This document shows, one piece after another, positions 35,938-46,860 of a DNA stretch of 64,000 nucleotides. The stretch spans positions 301,001 through 365,000 of the forward strand of contig CAJHNH020007035.1 of assembly GCA_905116865.2 (NCBI GenBank). The letters run 5' to 3'. A program made the position numbers and the translations under genes. Below the pieces are notes generated by a model. It was not told where the DNA came from, did no database searches, and saw only the letters and a list, made by a program, of their open reading frames with translations. Every line of letters starts with the position of its first letter. Positions within the stretch are counted from its first letter, which is position 1. The DNA is from Candidula unifasciata (taxonomy: Eukaryota > Mollusca > Gastropoda > Stylommatophora > Geomitridae).

Positions 35938-36250
35938 TGGTCAAAGAAGACGGACAGAGCCAGAAATGTTCGACGCCAGGCAAAGATTTAGAGGAGGATA
36001 CACACAATCTCTTCTACCAGCACTGGAAAATATTATGACGACTGGAAAGATCACTGGTTGAAGAGGCAGAGACAGACCAAGAGAAATGATGGTGGATGGA
36101 TTGAGACGGTGGCATGGAGGAATATATTCAGTAGGAGTGATCCAGACCACAGACCGAGATCTGTGTGGATGCATGAACGCCCACGCTAGCTAGCAAGGCA
36201 CTTGATGATGATGACAATGATGATGAGGATGATAATGATGATGATGCACA
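35938..36250 (+). mobile_element. LINE reverse transcriptase C-terminal fragment, frameshifted
   Basis: In shifting frames it gives LENIMTTGKITG, then RGRDRPREMMVDGLRRWHGG, with an ATGATGATG tail. Same family as 60420-60680 (LENIVTTGKISG). Confidence 0.75.
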
Positions 36251-36378
36251 AGATCTCATCGGCACAGGACTACAGACTGTACTGTGACGACATGGTTGTC
36301 CCAATAACAAAGGATCCAGAGGCTGAACGAGATATCCAGATCTGCCCTGCTGGCTTGTTTGTCAGAAAGAGACTTTTG

Positions 36379-36410
36379 TGGGGGGGGGGGGGGGGGGGGG
36401 GGAGGGGGGT

Positions 36411-36443
<33 letters not shown>
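36379..36443. repeat. Poly-G tract, about 65 bases
   Basis: Almost uninterrupted G with one A and one T. Confidence 0.9.
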
Positions 36444-36444
<1 letters not shown>

Positions 36445-36449
36445 GTGTA

Positions 36450-37800
36450 GCAGCGCGGATAGATACCAACGGAAATTAAAGGACGGTTCAATTTAACTTT
36501 TAACAGTATATTTATATTCGTACAATCTACCTTTCAAGGGTCAGTGTAGGTACATTTATTATCCACACTTTTTTCCCCATAGGATCATGCATAGTAGCTG
36601 TAGAAATTTCATTTATCATTTACCTTTTTTAAAAATTGTGTTGCATACCTGCAGACAACTATTTTATTGTATCCGTATTTTCCTAGGGCGGTGTATTGTA
36701 ACATTAGCAGTCACAGTGTTTTATCATCCACATCTGCGTAGGACTGTGTACTGTAACATTAACAGTCGGTTTCTTTTATCTGTATTATCTATACCTCAAA
36801 CACTGAATTTAATGTAGCTACAGAAAACCGATTCGTTTTAGTAATTTTAAATATACTTAGCATATTATTTCAACTCCCCGATCCATTCTGCCATCCTCCA
36901 TGGCTGCATTAATATATTACAGTTTATTACTTTTCTTTGAGCATGTATTATTGAATTTATTTTTCTCGTGTGGGCTCAGGGGCCTATTTGGGAGGAAAGT
37001 GGAGGAGGGGGCGAGGAAAAGTTCGTTTTGCCTTTAGCAAGTTTTGCTGAAATCAGATGTGTCAGGCCGAAGGGCACATATATCAGAGCCTATCTGTAAA
37101 CCACAATAGAACGTGCCAGCTGTTATTGTAAGAATGAAACCAGAAGAACTCTATATATTTAATCTCATCTGATTTGGTGGGTAGGGGGGGGGGGGAGCAA
37201 ACAAAAATATTGTTACGTTCAACTAGCTCCTAATGAAAATAGATCTTTTGGTTATAATTATGACTGCGATTCCTGCGCCAACATGGTTGGTTAAAATTAA
37301 GTTTTTGTGCAATATTTAATGACTTAGTTTTAACTATCTGTTTTCTATTTTAAATGGGATCCCTTCCAGCACTTGTGGGTCTTTTATGTCGGTCTAGTTG
37401 TTAGCCTGGTCATCCCTGGAAATGGCCTTGGATATTCAGTCCTTAGTAGAGTCCAGGTTCGTGTATGTAGCCTCAGAAGTATCAAGAAACTTTCCAGCCG
37501 ACTCAATACCCCCCCCCCTCACCCACCCAATCCCCCAACTATCCCACCCTCCTCACCCCCTCCCGCCCCCTCATTTCCCCCCCCCCCCGCCCCCAATAAA
37601 AAGTAGAAAAATTGACAGTATTGTATTTAAATTTTAATTAGGAATTTTGAGCTGTGATTTTAGATATTTTAAATTTATCAAAAATTGTGAAACTGCTCAA
37701 TTCCGATGTTAATCCTTAACTTAACATGTAATCAATTTCGATAGTTAACAATGAACTGGTCGTCAGAACTCTATATGTAATAGCCATATGTTTTTTTAGA
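36450..37800. other. Gene-less stretch
   Basis: AT-rich DNA. Near-duplicate pieces at about 36680-36770 share TGTGTA(T/C)TGTAACATTA(G/A)CAGTC. A C-rich low-complexity run lies at 37510-37595. No exon is visible. Confidence 0.4.
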
Positions 37801-37910
37801 TTAATCGGCACGCGTGGTCAACCTTAGGCCGGCAGCCTGTACTTCCTGGGACATTTCCTGTACCCATTTCAGGCTAAGTCGATCTGTGAGCCGAGGTGAG
37901 TCTGTCCTCC
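37800..37910 (-). repeat. SINE family 1, fragment
   Basis: GTGGTCAACCTTAGGCCGGC, then CTGTACCCATTTCAGGCTAA. Confidence 0.55.
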
Positions 37911-38495
37911 AAGTATGAGTCTAGCATCACCTGCCCAATGTGCCACTGAAGTGAAACGGTTTTCGTGCTTTATCTACAGGACCGTCAGGGCTGGCAACTC
38001 TTGTACATGTAAACACACGCTATAGCCAGCCACAGTCATTAGATATCCTTTTATTATGCGATATCTACCTCCCCCCCCCCACCCCTCCATCTGCTCTCCC
38101 AACAAGCATGCTCTAAAAAGAATGTGCTGAAATATGATTTCTTAGGTCGAAAGACGTAAATATCACAGCTAAGCTGTAAACTATAACATAATCTGCTAGC
38201 CACCCTAATAAGGGCAAACGCAGGGAGGAGGAGGGGGAAGAGGAGGAGGAGGAGGATGAGGAGAAGAAGAAGAAGAAGAAGAAGAAGAAGAATATGGTAA
38301 CTTCCTTGTTTAACATCTCCAAGTTAGTCTTTCACACACGGAACAGCACCAGCTGCAGAAGCCATTTTTCTTAACCGTTTAGTTTTTGTTTTTTTAAAGT
38401 TTGTTTAATGTCATATTCTGTGTATTTTAAATGCGTTAAAAAGTATCCATTGCTATTATTTGTTTGCTGCTCAATTTTGCCTTGTGTATACACAG

Positions 38496-38528
38496 TCAGT
38501 CAGTCAGTCAGTCAGTCAGTCAGTCAGT
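38496..38528. repeat. CAGT array
   Basis: Eight CAGT units next to a LINE fragment. Confidence 0.9.
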
Positions 38529-38800
38529 AGCATGTCCCCGGCAGAGCCTTGCTCCCATAACAACCCTCCGGAAAACTTCTTGATCACAAGCAAGATGTCC
38601 CGGGTCCTACAACCATCTGGAGATCATCTGCCACATCCTGCACCCGTCTTCTCTTTGGCTTTCCCCTTCCTCTCTTCCCAGGCATATACCCCTCCATTAC
38701 TGTTCTCTCCAAACTTTCGTGACGTTTCAAGTGACTAAAATATTTAAATTTTCTATGTTTTATCGTCTTAAATAGCCAACCTTCTTCAATATTCAGTATT
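38528..38800 (-). mobile_element. LINE reverse transcriptase C-terminal fragment
   Basis: The minus frame gives EGWLFKTIKHRKFKYFSHLK, then EGYMPGKRGKGKPKRR and VQDVADDLQM. Same superfamily as 33075 and 58931. Confidence 0.75.
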
Positions 38801-38974
38801 CAGAAGATGCAATATTCAATATTCAGAAGATGTGTATAGTGACGTGTGTTAACTACCCCACAACAATTATAACAAATTTAAGGGTTACAAAAATGCAAAA
38901 GTGGAGACATGCTGAGTCACAAACGAGGCGGTGACTGGATTCATAGGAATCTAATTTTCCAGGTCTCGAGGTCT

Positions 38975-39180
38975 AGGAGTCGTGGTGGTACAGAGGCTAG
39001 TCGTTCGCCTTCCGGTCAAAGGTCTTGGGTTAAAACCTACAGCTGGCAGAGTTTTGTTTTTTTATCTGACCTTTGCTCCCGGATCACTCCAGCCTAAAAT
39101 GGAAAGTAAACGCGACCAGCGTGATGTTGACCTTATCACCCATCGGGTGTCCATTTGCCTGTACCAAAAGCTTGAATAAA
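38975..39180 (+). repeat. tRNA-derived SINE family 1, plus copy
   Basis: The head GTCGTGGTGGTACAGAGGCT resembles a tRNA A box region and is followed by AAAGGTCTTGGGTTAAAACC (B-box-like). The body is AAGTAAACGCGACCAGCGTG and GTTGACCTTATCACCCATCG. Confidence 0.75.
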
Positions 39181-39192
39181 GTTCCCCTATGT

Positions 39193-39388
39193 CAGCAGTT
39201 TTCAACCGGTGGGTCGCCACCCCATTTTGGGTCGAACGACCCTTTCACAGAGGTGGCCTAAGACCATCCGAAAACACATATTCATTGAAGTTATGAAGTA
39301 GCAACGAAACAAATTTTATGGTTGGGTGTCTCCACAACGTTAGGAACTGTATTAAATGATCGGGCATTAGGAAGGTTGAGAACAACTG
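39193..39388 (-). mobile_element. SPIN-like hAT MITE, copy 2
   Basis: The left end is CAGCAGTTTTCAACC and the right end GTTGAGAACAACTG. Internal text includes GGGTCGAACGACCCTTTCAC, GGCCTAAGACCATCCGAAAA, ATGAAGTAGCAACGAAACAA and ATTAGGAAGGTTGAGAAC. It lies at the outer end of an inverted duplication. No 8-bp duplication is seen at its ends. Confidence 0.88.
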
Positions 39389-39530
39389 CTCTGTCTCATC
39401 CCGTCGAGTTCGGGATCAGAAAAGTGATGATAACATCGCAGAAGATAACAGGAGGCAAACCCAACCTAAGTCGCTCATTCAGTTCAAATACATAAATGTT
39501 TTCACCCCCTCTCCCCCCCCCCCACACACA
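39205..39530 (+). repeat. Left arm of a 0.33-kb inverted duplication
   Basis: From ACCGGTGGGTCGCC through the SPIN element and about 130 bp of non-SPIN flank (TCATCCCGTCGAGTTCGGGA ... ATAAATGTTTTCACCCCCTC). Its reverse complement is at 40040-40368 with only a few differences. The outer edge is the palindromic ACCGGT. Confidence 0.9.
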
Positions 39531-40039
39531 TACATACACACACACACACACACACTTCCTGAATGTGACTGCACCTTTCACACCTGTTTTTCTCGAGGCC
39601 AGCCTTGGATACGTGTAAACAGAAAATAGCATCTGCTGTTGGCATTGTGAAGGCAAGTTTTCCGATTCCCTCTAAAAAATGCGGTTAACTACCAACTGCG
39701 CTTACATGAGAGTTTCTTGTTTATAAATAGCTGCCAGTCGATTAGTACACATACGGACCAGTTTCCTCGTTTTGAGGCGTACTTGGATTATGGTGTCCCC
39801 ATATGGTTCAGAGAACCAACAGTCTGCATATTTTTTTTTTTCATCGAACACCGGCTGTGAATTCCAGTGGAAGGTCAGGTAATCGTCCGCTTGGACTTTT
39901 GGCTTTCACCTGGACCTGATTTTTGCGTGTACAACCGTTTTTTATTTCCCGGCCTCATGGGCAGCTGTACGCCGACTTCGAAGGAAGACGTCAGGCCTAT
40001 TTCTAGGGTGACTGTGGCCATTGTTTTGTGTGATTTTTT
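39531..40039. other. Spacer of the inverted duplication
   Basis: About 0.5 kb of unrelated sequence with a CA array (39531-39555) and a minus-strand family 5 repeat remnant at about 39840-39970. Confidence 0.6.
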
Positions 40040-40368
40040 GTGTGGGGGGGGGGGGGAGGGAGAGGGGGTGAAAACATTTATGTATTTGAACTGAATGAGC
40101 GACTTAGCTTGGGTTTGCCTCCTGTTATCTTCTGCGATGTTATCATCACTTTTCTGATCCCGAACTCGACGGGATGAGACAGAGCAGTTGTTCTCAACCT
40201 TCCTAATGCCCGATCATTTAATACAGTTCCTAACGTTGTGGAGACACCCAACCATAAAATTTGTTTCGTTGCTACTTCATAACTTCAATGAATATGTGTT
40301 TTCGGATGGTCTTAGGCCACCCCTGTGAAAGGGTCGTTCGACCCAAAATGGGGTGGCGACCCACCGGT
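40040..40368 (-). repeat. Right arm of the 0.33-kb inverted duplication
   Basis: The reverse complement of 39205-39530. It contains SPIN copy 3 (40185-40368), which stops at CCACCGGT, without the terminal TGAGAAC-CTG of SPIN. Confidence 0.9.
40185..40368 (+). mobile_element. SPIN-like hAT MITE, copy 3, truncated by the duplication
   Basis: CAGTTGTTCTCAACCTTCCT to CCCACCGGT. The last about 12 bases of the element are replaced by unrelated GTGATTTGCC, so it arose by copying copy 2 and not by transposition. Confidence 0.85.
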
Positions 40369-40416
40369 GTGATTTGCCTGATTTGTGTGGTGTCCACTTC
40401 GTCTCCTTTGCCGCAG

Positions 40417-40603
40417 GTATTGCCCCCGGAGTACCCCTTTGGGTCGGCCCCCTGTGGAACAGTTAGCCCTCAAGGGAAGGCAGGGGCAGATCTTGGGCAT
40501 TCCCCGCCATCCAAGGAGGCATCCATGTATGCAGAGCCGACACATGGCGCTCTGTTTCTGGGCTCACCCAAGGAATCGTCACGTCCTGCACAAGCCTGCT
40601 TAA
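40417..40603 (+). CDS. Possible terminal exon of gene 1
   Basis: The acceptor CCTTTGCCGCAG is good. The leading G would complete AC from 32715 (Thr), and the frame then runs YCPRSTPLGRPPVEQLALKG through 61 codons to a TAA at 40601-40603. The Arg/His/Trp-rich composition is unlike the rest of the protein. The other open frame over the same exon (VLPPEYPFGSAPCGTVSPQG ... running to about 40700) looks more protein-like but would need an unseen intervening exon to fix the phase. It starts only about 50 bp from the inverted duplication. Treat it as a candidate. Confidence 0.3.
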
Positions 40604-40934
40604 CCTCACAACCGTATCAGGCTTCCCGCTCGACAGGGGCTGCGCCCTCTGGGGGTCAGCGGGGAGCAGCCCGCGGGTTTTGGACTTTTGTAACCACACA
40701 GATAGGTACATTCTTTTTTCTTTGCACGTTAGATTTCTTTGACGAGCCGTTAGCCCGACAGATTTTACATCCTGCATCAGGCATATCGATATCAGTTTTG
40801 TCCCAACACTCGGGCGAGTGGTGTCTTTGGGTGTGGGCATTCGGTCTTTTTCAGTTCAATTCAAATTTTGAGGTCAGATTTTGATCCGTATGATCTAGTT
40901 TTGTCCGAAATTTAGGCTTAGCCATCCGATCGAT

Positions 40935-41165
40935 GGATGGTTGCTGTTGTGGTGTACCACAGCGCGGTGACAACGACACTGAGGGTTTACCAAGGACATG
41001 AATGGCCAGCTTATGGATGGTTGCTGTTGTGGTGTACCCCAGCGCGGTGACGACGACACTGAGGGTTAACCAAGGATGTACATGAATGTCCAGCCTATGG
41101 ATGGTTGCTGTTGTGGTGTACCCCAGCGCGGTGACGACGACACTGAGGGTTAACAGAGGATGTGC
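40935..41165. repeat. Three tandem units of about 80-84 bp
   Basis: Each unit begins GGATGGTTGCTGTTGTGGTG, then CAGCGCGGTGAC(A/G)ACGACA and CTGAGGGTT(T/A)ACCA. Units 2 and 3 are almost identical. Confidence 0.9.
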
Positions 41166-41554
41166 AGTGAACAATGTTCTCTTTATTCCGCAGTCTTTTA
41201 ACCAAGGGTTGTAATTTTGGCTGTACGTTTGGCAGACCTACTCATGTTCCTAATGATTTTTGATAACAATTTTTTCACCCAAGCGTTTGGGGGCGGGCTG
41301 ATGAGAGCCACAAGGACACATCACCTCTGGGGGCCGCCAAACTCCGAGATCCCCTGGCAGCTCTGTTAATGCTCATTTGAGACATTATCCGTGGCGCACG
41401 ACGAGGACGTGCTGCCGGGGTCTTGCGTGAGGTTCCATACAACCAGGATATTAAAGGACTGGCGCCCGAGTGACGTACGGAGTATCTCCTTATACACATC
41501 ATGTTGGACTTAACTTCCCCTCATGCCTGTGACATAAATCACCGCGCCACAGTC

Positions 41555-41700
41555 TGCATATAAAATGCCAGACATCCGGGCACGCGAAACTCGAGTTCTG
41601 GACAAAGACCAGATTCCAGAAGTTTACGAACAACCAGGATTTTCCGCGGAGTTTACAGCCAGTGAACGCAAAGAAGAAGAAGAAAAAGAAGAAGGCACAT
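41555..41700 (+). repeat. Dispersed repeat family 5, plus copy
   Basis: CGAGTTCTGGACAAAGACCA and AACCAGGATTTTCCGCGGAG, with a GAAGAAGAAG tail. Confidence 0.7.
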
Positions 41701-42044
41701 GATGCCAAGCCCGGATTCTACTGACCAAAAGGCACTGTGGGTAAATATGTAAAGCAAAAGACTCTGTCTATGGTCTGAAGCGCACATAATTTTAGACCAA
41801 TGATTCTAAAGGCCGTGGTTTGTCACAGTGGCAACTTGCCTACAACATAAAGCAGGGGCGCGCCTGGGAAGGGGGTGAGGGGGGGGGGGGGCTGAACACC
41901 ATGAACCACCATCCACATTAAAAATTTAGGGCTTAGCCGCCACCCCCCCCCCCCCCCCACCTACCTGGACCTAATGTGTAAGAGGGCATAACTTTCTCTC
42001 CCCGAACTCTCGTCTTTCGAAACCATGAATAGAATTTCTGTGTT

Positions 42045-42185
42045 TTGTTTCTACAAACTGTGTGCATAAGGGAGTTAAATGGTCGAGGACTAAGAGGCAG
42101 ACAAAGAAGACTATGGAGAGATAATATCCACATAGATTTACAAACACTCGGTGAAAAGAGAAGGCCAACTAGATAGATGACTTGA
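42045..42185 (+). mobile_element. Decayed LINE end
   Basis: Reads in shifting frames as a KGVKWSRTKRQTKK-like and (N/D)NIHIDLQTLGEKRRPT-like LINE terminus, followed directly by the family 3 SINE. Confidence 0.45.
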
Positions 42186-42229
42186 GGCGGGTGATACCTG
42201 CAGCCAGAAGTTTGATGTATGAAGTTTGA

Positions 42230-42605
42230 ACAACGGATCAACATCATGGCACACGTTTAGTAACCCATAAGTGGTCCGTTCTTCTTCTAACTCAAGTCTG
42301 AGTCCGAATAAGCTAAGCACAGTGCACAGGCTCTGTAGCACTGGCGACGATCCTGAAATACTTTGGGTAGATTTTTAACTCCAACTTTGGTCTTAGCAGC
42401 GTCGTTAAGCTACTCTTTTCGATTTCCAACTGCCAAAGCATTTTTTACGTGCGCAACAATGCACACGGGCGTCCGATCGCATTATCCAAGTCCACGTGGA
42501 AAAACCCCAGCCCCTACCCACGACCGGCTTGCTGGAGACGGCCGTGCCCTACCTATACTCGAGACGGACACCATGCCTCGAGACCACGCAGCTCCCACCT
42601 GCAGC
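42230..42605 (-). repeat. tRNA-derived SINE family 3, near full length
   Basis: The left end is GTTTGAACAACGGATCAACA, then ATGGCACACG, TAACCCATAAGTGGTCC, ATCCTGAAATACTTTGGGTA, and ends at the tRNA-like head (complement of TGGTCTCGAGGCATGGTGTC). This is the source sequence for the 40-bp array at 50391. Confidence 0.85.
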
Positions 42606-43082
42606 TATGAAAGAAGAAAAAGAAGATGAAGTTTGTGTCTATACATATGTTACTTCTAATACAATATTATATGTATTTGCTTCTCGTCACAGTATTATTA
42701 TTATTACTATTAAGCACTTAAAAAGGCTCTGGCACCCTGATACCTCCCAGAGTCCACCCTCGAGGCTCTCTCCCCTCCCACCCATGCTTTCTTTGTGTCG
42801 CGGCACCCTTGCAGAAGACATATTTGTGTAAGACAATAAACATCGTCGCCTGTCGGCAAGCCACAAAATAAATTATGAGCGGAACACATTATCCCACAGT
42901 GACCTCATCACGCTCCCACATATGCCCGTATATGAATGTCTACATGTTTATATGGGGGCTACTAGAAACGCGTGGACATGCATAAGCCTAAATATGATTC
43001 GACTTGATCACTATCATCATCATATTGTACCATGCTGATCAGCGTTGGTTATCACAGACCGCCATCTCTCACACGTTAACAG

Positions 43083-43470
43083 TAGCCTCGACTACAAGCA
43101 GTCTGACCATGGAGGTGATGGCGGTAACAAAAGCAATGAAGTGGCTAGAGACACAACTTTTTTTCTTAGGTGTGCTTTCTAAGTGTTTCTATGAGCATGC
43201 TTAAGAATACTGAGACAGGATGGATATGAAGAAAATGTTTGGAGTCGCTGAGGAAATCTCGTCTGAAAGGAATTAGTTTCATTTCCGGGGTAATATGGAA
43301 TAAACGAGCCGATTGGCTTTCTGGCAGGGCCAGGATAGGTACAGGAAAAGCAATGGACCCGGCCAACATTCTTCGTGATCTCAAGAAGGCAAGACAAGAA
43401 GATGATTCGGCAACACTCAAACGACTACAAGAACTTCAGCTCAAAAAAGGTGTCACCAAACATTAACACT
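43083..43470 (+). mobile_element. Degraded LINE RNase H fragment
   Basis: TMEVMAVTKAMKWLETQ, then a decayed IWNKRADWLSGRARIGTGKA, which corresponds to GNERAD-x-LAG. The tail LQELQLKKGVTKH matches 6074-6560. Confidence 0.75.
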
Positions 43471-43482
43471 ATAAGTAAAAGT

Positions 43483-43752
43483 AAAGTAAAGATCCCTTTT
43501 CACGCCTTTAGGAGTATCGGGCATATGGGAAGAGCGCCCATATTTTTACAGACCATCAGCACTCGGTGGATGTGGTCAGCATGCCGGCTGTCTTTACTTT
43601 CCCAGGACAGCCCATCCTGGTACCCATTCTAGGCTAGGTCGACCTGCGACGTCCCATACCACGATAAAAATCCACGCAGCCCGCAGTGGGTTTCGATCGC
43701 GGTACGTTGGATTACGAGTCGGACTCGCAACGCCTTAGCCACGGACGCCGCA
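43483..43752 (-). repeat. tRNA-derived SINE family 1, full-length minus copy
   Basis: AAGTAAAGATCCCTTTTCAC, GGATGTGGTCAGCATGCCGG and CCCATCCTGGTACCCATTCT, then a head whose complement is GCGTCCGTGGCTAAGGCG and CGCGATCGAAACCCAC (A and B boxes). It inserts into the end of the RNase H fragment. Confidence 0.85.
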
Positions 43753-44930
43753 TTAACACTATTCATGAAGCCAAAGAAGAATAGTGAACTAATACAGAAC
43801 GGATGTTTTCAGTCGCCACACACTTTTTGACAGTCAGCGTATATACCATCTTAGCCGTGATTAACAGAATGTAGACATTCCGCTATTCTAGAAATACCTG
43901 CACCTGTATATCTGAAGCGCAGGTCTTGTTGATCTTGCTAGTTATACACATCCATCAATATGTCTCACTTCAAATAGCAGCCGTAGCACTCGAGCCCTCT
44001 GATAACACATATCTTACAGATATCATTGACCGATAGTTGAATTTTACCAATAAGTATTGTCTATTACATTTTATCCTCAAGGCTTTTTAATCTTCAGTTA
44101 ATATGAGTTAGTCTGCAGTTCGATTAATAACTATTTGATGTGGTCCGGGTTTCAATTACAATTCAACGGGAATTACTTATGGACACAACACAGGTATATC
44201 TTATTGATATAGTAACAGTTTTTATAATGCTTTGGAAAGAATAGTAAAGAGGGGGGAGGAGAAGAAGAAGGAAGAGGAGAATAAGAAGGAGGAGGAGAAT
44301 AAGAAGAAGGAGGAGGAGGAGGACCAAAACACTGCTTTTGTTTGTCGATTAAAAGACTGGAAACAACCCAGTTGTGTGTTTTCTGGGGGAAGCCGAAGGC
44401 GTGTAGGAGAGCTAAAGCAGTCAACACTAATGTGTTGCGACTGTGCATATATACATATGACTACCACTTCACACCTTCAATATATTGTCGGCAGTATCCA
44501 GTTATCTGGATGGGTCCCGCTTCCTTCTTTTAGGTTTCAAATAACTGACCCACTGTTTTCCCCACAAGCATGTCGTAAAAAGGTGACTAATTCGGGATTT
44601 GCCGATATCTTATGTGTTGCGCCTGAGGCACAGATACTACAGCCTAGCTGTAAACCACAACACGGTGGGCCAACGCACAGACGGAAAGAAAAAAAGAGTT
44701 ATCTTTAACTTATTTAAAATGACTTGACTTTAAATACTGAACAAAACGCCGCGGCTGGTATTGTGACACAGACAATCTTTCACAGAAGGATAGCAAGCAA
44801 GACAAAGTGCACGCTGAGGTTCATTAGTTGTTGTGATATATTTAACCCAGTTTCACTCAGGTAACCAGGAAGCCTTGGCTGTGGAGATAAACAAATCTCA
44901 CATCAGAACACCCAGGAAGGAGCTGTAAAC

Positions 44931-44996
44931 ATGCCGGCGCATGAAGCCACGGAGGTGTATACCAGTAACCTTATACTGTTCGTTAATGGAAGAAAG
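44931..44996 (+). CDS. XDH: Xanthine dehydrogenase/aldehyde oxidase family, exon 1 (start)
   Basis: The first ATG after an in-frame TAA about 70 bp upstream, with A at -3. Twenty-two codons end in TSNLILFVNGRK, followed by the donor AAAG/GTATGT (phase 0). LxFxVNG(R/K)K is the first beta strand of the N-terminal 2Fe-2S ferredoxin-like domain of the molybdo-flavoenzymes. Bovine XDH begins about eight residues later relative to the cysteines, so the N-terminus is slightly longer here. These enzymes oxidise hypoxanthine and xanthine (XDH) or aldehydes and N-heterocycles (AOX) in the cytosol, passing electrons through two 2Fe-2S centres to FAD. The N-terminal region alone cannot separate XDH from AOX, so the symbol names the family member I think most likely. 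Confidence 0.9.
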
Positions 44997-45329
44997 GTAT
45001 GTTTACAGTTGTATCTGTTGCCTAGAAATTATTGTCTTTGGGTTAACTTTTTGCAACTAGTATAGAGTTTTCATTTGTGCTTTATTATTTACACAATTTA
45101 TCACCAGCAGCGTTGAGATGCTTGTCCTAAAAAGAGCTTTCCATCCAAAACACTCATTCAAAATGTCTTGCATAAACGCCGGATCTCAGGAGCTAAGGTT
45201 CGTTCACACCCGCCCCCTTCCTCCCCCCCCCCCCAACCCGGGTACTAACCAGTGTTTAAAATAAGGTGGCGGTACCCACTAGCGACAACATAAAGGTGCC
45301 AGTACTCATCTTAAAGTGTCTGTTGCAGC

Positions 45330-45570
45330 TTCTTCTTCTTATTCTTTTTCTTCTTCTTCTAAAATAAAGTTCGTTCGTTCGTTCTTCTGCTTCTTCTTCT
45401 TCTTCTTCTTCTTCTTCTTCTTCTTCTTCTTCTTCTTCTTCTTCTTCTTCTTCTTCTTCTTCTTCTTTTTCTTCTTCTTCTTTTTCTTTTGAATCTTCTT
45501 CTTCTTTTGCATCTTCTTCTGCATCTTCTTCTTCTGCATCTTCTTCTTCTTATTATTATTATTATTTTTA
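45330..45570. repeat. CTT-rich compound microsatellite in XDH-like intron 1
   Basis: CTT/TTC triplets with GTTCGTTC, TGCATC and TTATTATT blocks. Confidence 0.95.
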
Positions 45571-45999
45571 TTATTCTCTTCCTCCAGTTACTTCTTCTTA
45601 TCTCATCTGTTGCACTTTAATAAACTGTCTGACTGGTTTCGTGCTTAGTTTTATTTTAATTTCTTTTAATAATCTGATATCTTCTTGTTACTCCAGCAGC
45701 TCTTTTAAGACACATCAGCTATGTTGTTATGATCTGACGCCACTAGCATAAAAAGGGTACTATATTTGAACAACTGACAGAGGAAGTTGTTTAGATGTGA
45801 GATATAGAAAAACAAACTCGTGAACACGCATTCGGTGGGACAGAAAAATCAAGAGTTTGTGTTACAAAATACGTGCTAAGTGGGGACAAATGGATGCGTG
45901 ATAAATAATACATCCGTTTTGGGACAAAATGTGTGTTCGTGTTAACCGAGTGTTCATCTTAAGCTAGTTTGTGTTTACGAGATTCTACTATATAAAAGT

Positions 46000-46130
46000 T
46001 AGTTGTTTGTCCTTTACAGAACCAAACTTAGCATTTTGTGGACTGTTGTAGTTTTTAAGGCAAATTTTACGTCCAGTAGTTTGCTATTCTGTTTAAGTAC
46101 TTGGGTACCCTGATGTCGAATATCTCAAAC
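46000..46130 (-). repeat. SINE family 4, partial copy
   Basis: TTAGTTGTTTGTCCTTTACA, then GTCCAGTAGTTTGCTATTC. Confidence 0.55.
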
Positions 46131-46204
46131 AAAGGCAGCATTTTACAAAATTAAGATTAGTTTATGCAATCTTTCTTTGTCAATTCAGACGGGAAAGTTA
46201 ATTT

Positions 46205-46630
46205 TTAAAAGCTAATTAAATCCTATATTCATATACAGATGTGAATCATGGACAGTAAATTAGTGAAAACTTATTTGGAAGCTGCAGAGATATGGTTTTA
46301 TATACGAATTATGACAATGTCTTGGACGTATAAAGAGAGTAATAAAGACGTCTTAAAAGAAAATCAATCACAAAGAGAACTGATTGCCCAAATCAGAAAG
46401 AGACAATCTACATTTTTTGGTCATGTGATGAGAAGGAGAAAACTGGAGTACATCGTGACAGTAGGAAAGTTGGAGGGGAGGAGAGGCATGGGAAGACCGA
46501 GAGAACTGATGCTGGACGGTGTGACACCATGGCACGAGAGATCATCTGTGTCACAGTTGACTGAAAGTACACAAGACGAAAATTTGTGGATAGTCATGAC
46601 TATCAACGCCAAACAGCATGGACTTTAAAA
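46205..46630 (+). mobile_element. LINE reverse transcriptase C-terminal fragment, long open frame
   Basis: A 126-codon frame gives TYLEAAEIWFYIRIMTMSWT, then RKRQSTFFGHVMRRRKLEYI and KLEGRRGMGRPRELMLDGVT. FGHV-x-RR and GRGRPR-x-x-x-LDG are the typical post-RT features. It lies in XDH-like intron 1. Confidence 0.85.
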
Positions 46631-46689
46631 AAAGAAAAAGATCACCATTGCTAAGTGAACGGTCAGCTTTCGGTACCACCGTCGAAACC

Positions 46690-46860
46690 GGCACAAGACA
46701 AATCGTCTGCAGCTAGTATAGAACCCGGTTTAGTCAGGATCCTCGCCGGTGCTACGGAGTTCGTGCAGTGCGCTGAGATTCTTCAGATTCAGGCCTGAGT
46801 CAGAAGTAGAAGGGAGCACTTATGGGTAACCCCTTGTACCATGATGCTGATCCGCCCCTA
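46690..46860 (+). repeat. SINE family 3, plus fragment
   Basis: GGATCCTCGCCGGTGCTACG, then AGCACTTATGGGTAACCCC and ACCATGATGCTGATCC. Confidence 0.7.

Larger units (their letters stand above)
41170..44930. other. Intergenic region between the two genes
   Basis: Holds repeats listed separately (family 5, LINE pieces, family 3 and family 1 SINEs) and purine-rich DNA at 44250-44330. No exon is recognised. The XDH-like promoter should lie within the last few hundred bases. No convincing core promoter motif can be singled out, although an AT-rich GATATATTTA occurs about 95 bp before the ATG. Confidence 0.45.

Noticed and set aside
40261..40884. 207-codon plus frame as an independent gene
   Set aside because: Its first part is a SPIN element and its end is low-information; no start context. 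Kept only as an alternative reading for the block at 40417.
46248..46628. 126-codon frame as a host gene
   Set aside because: FGHV-x-RR and GRPR motifs identify it as a LINE end.
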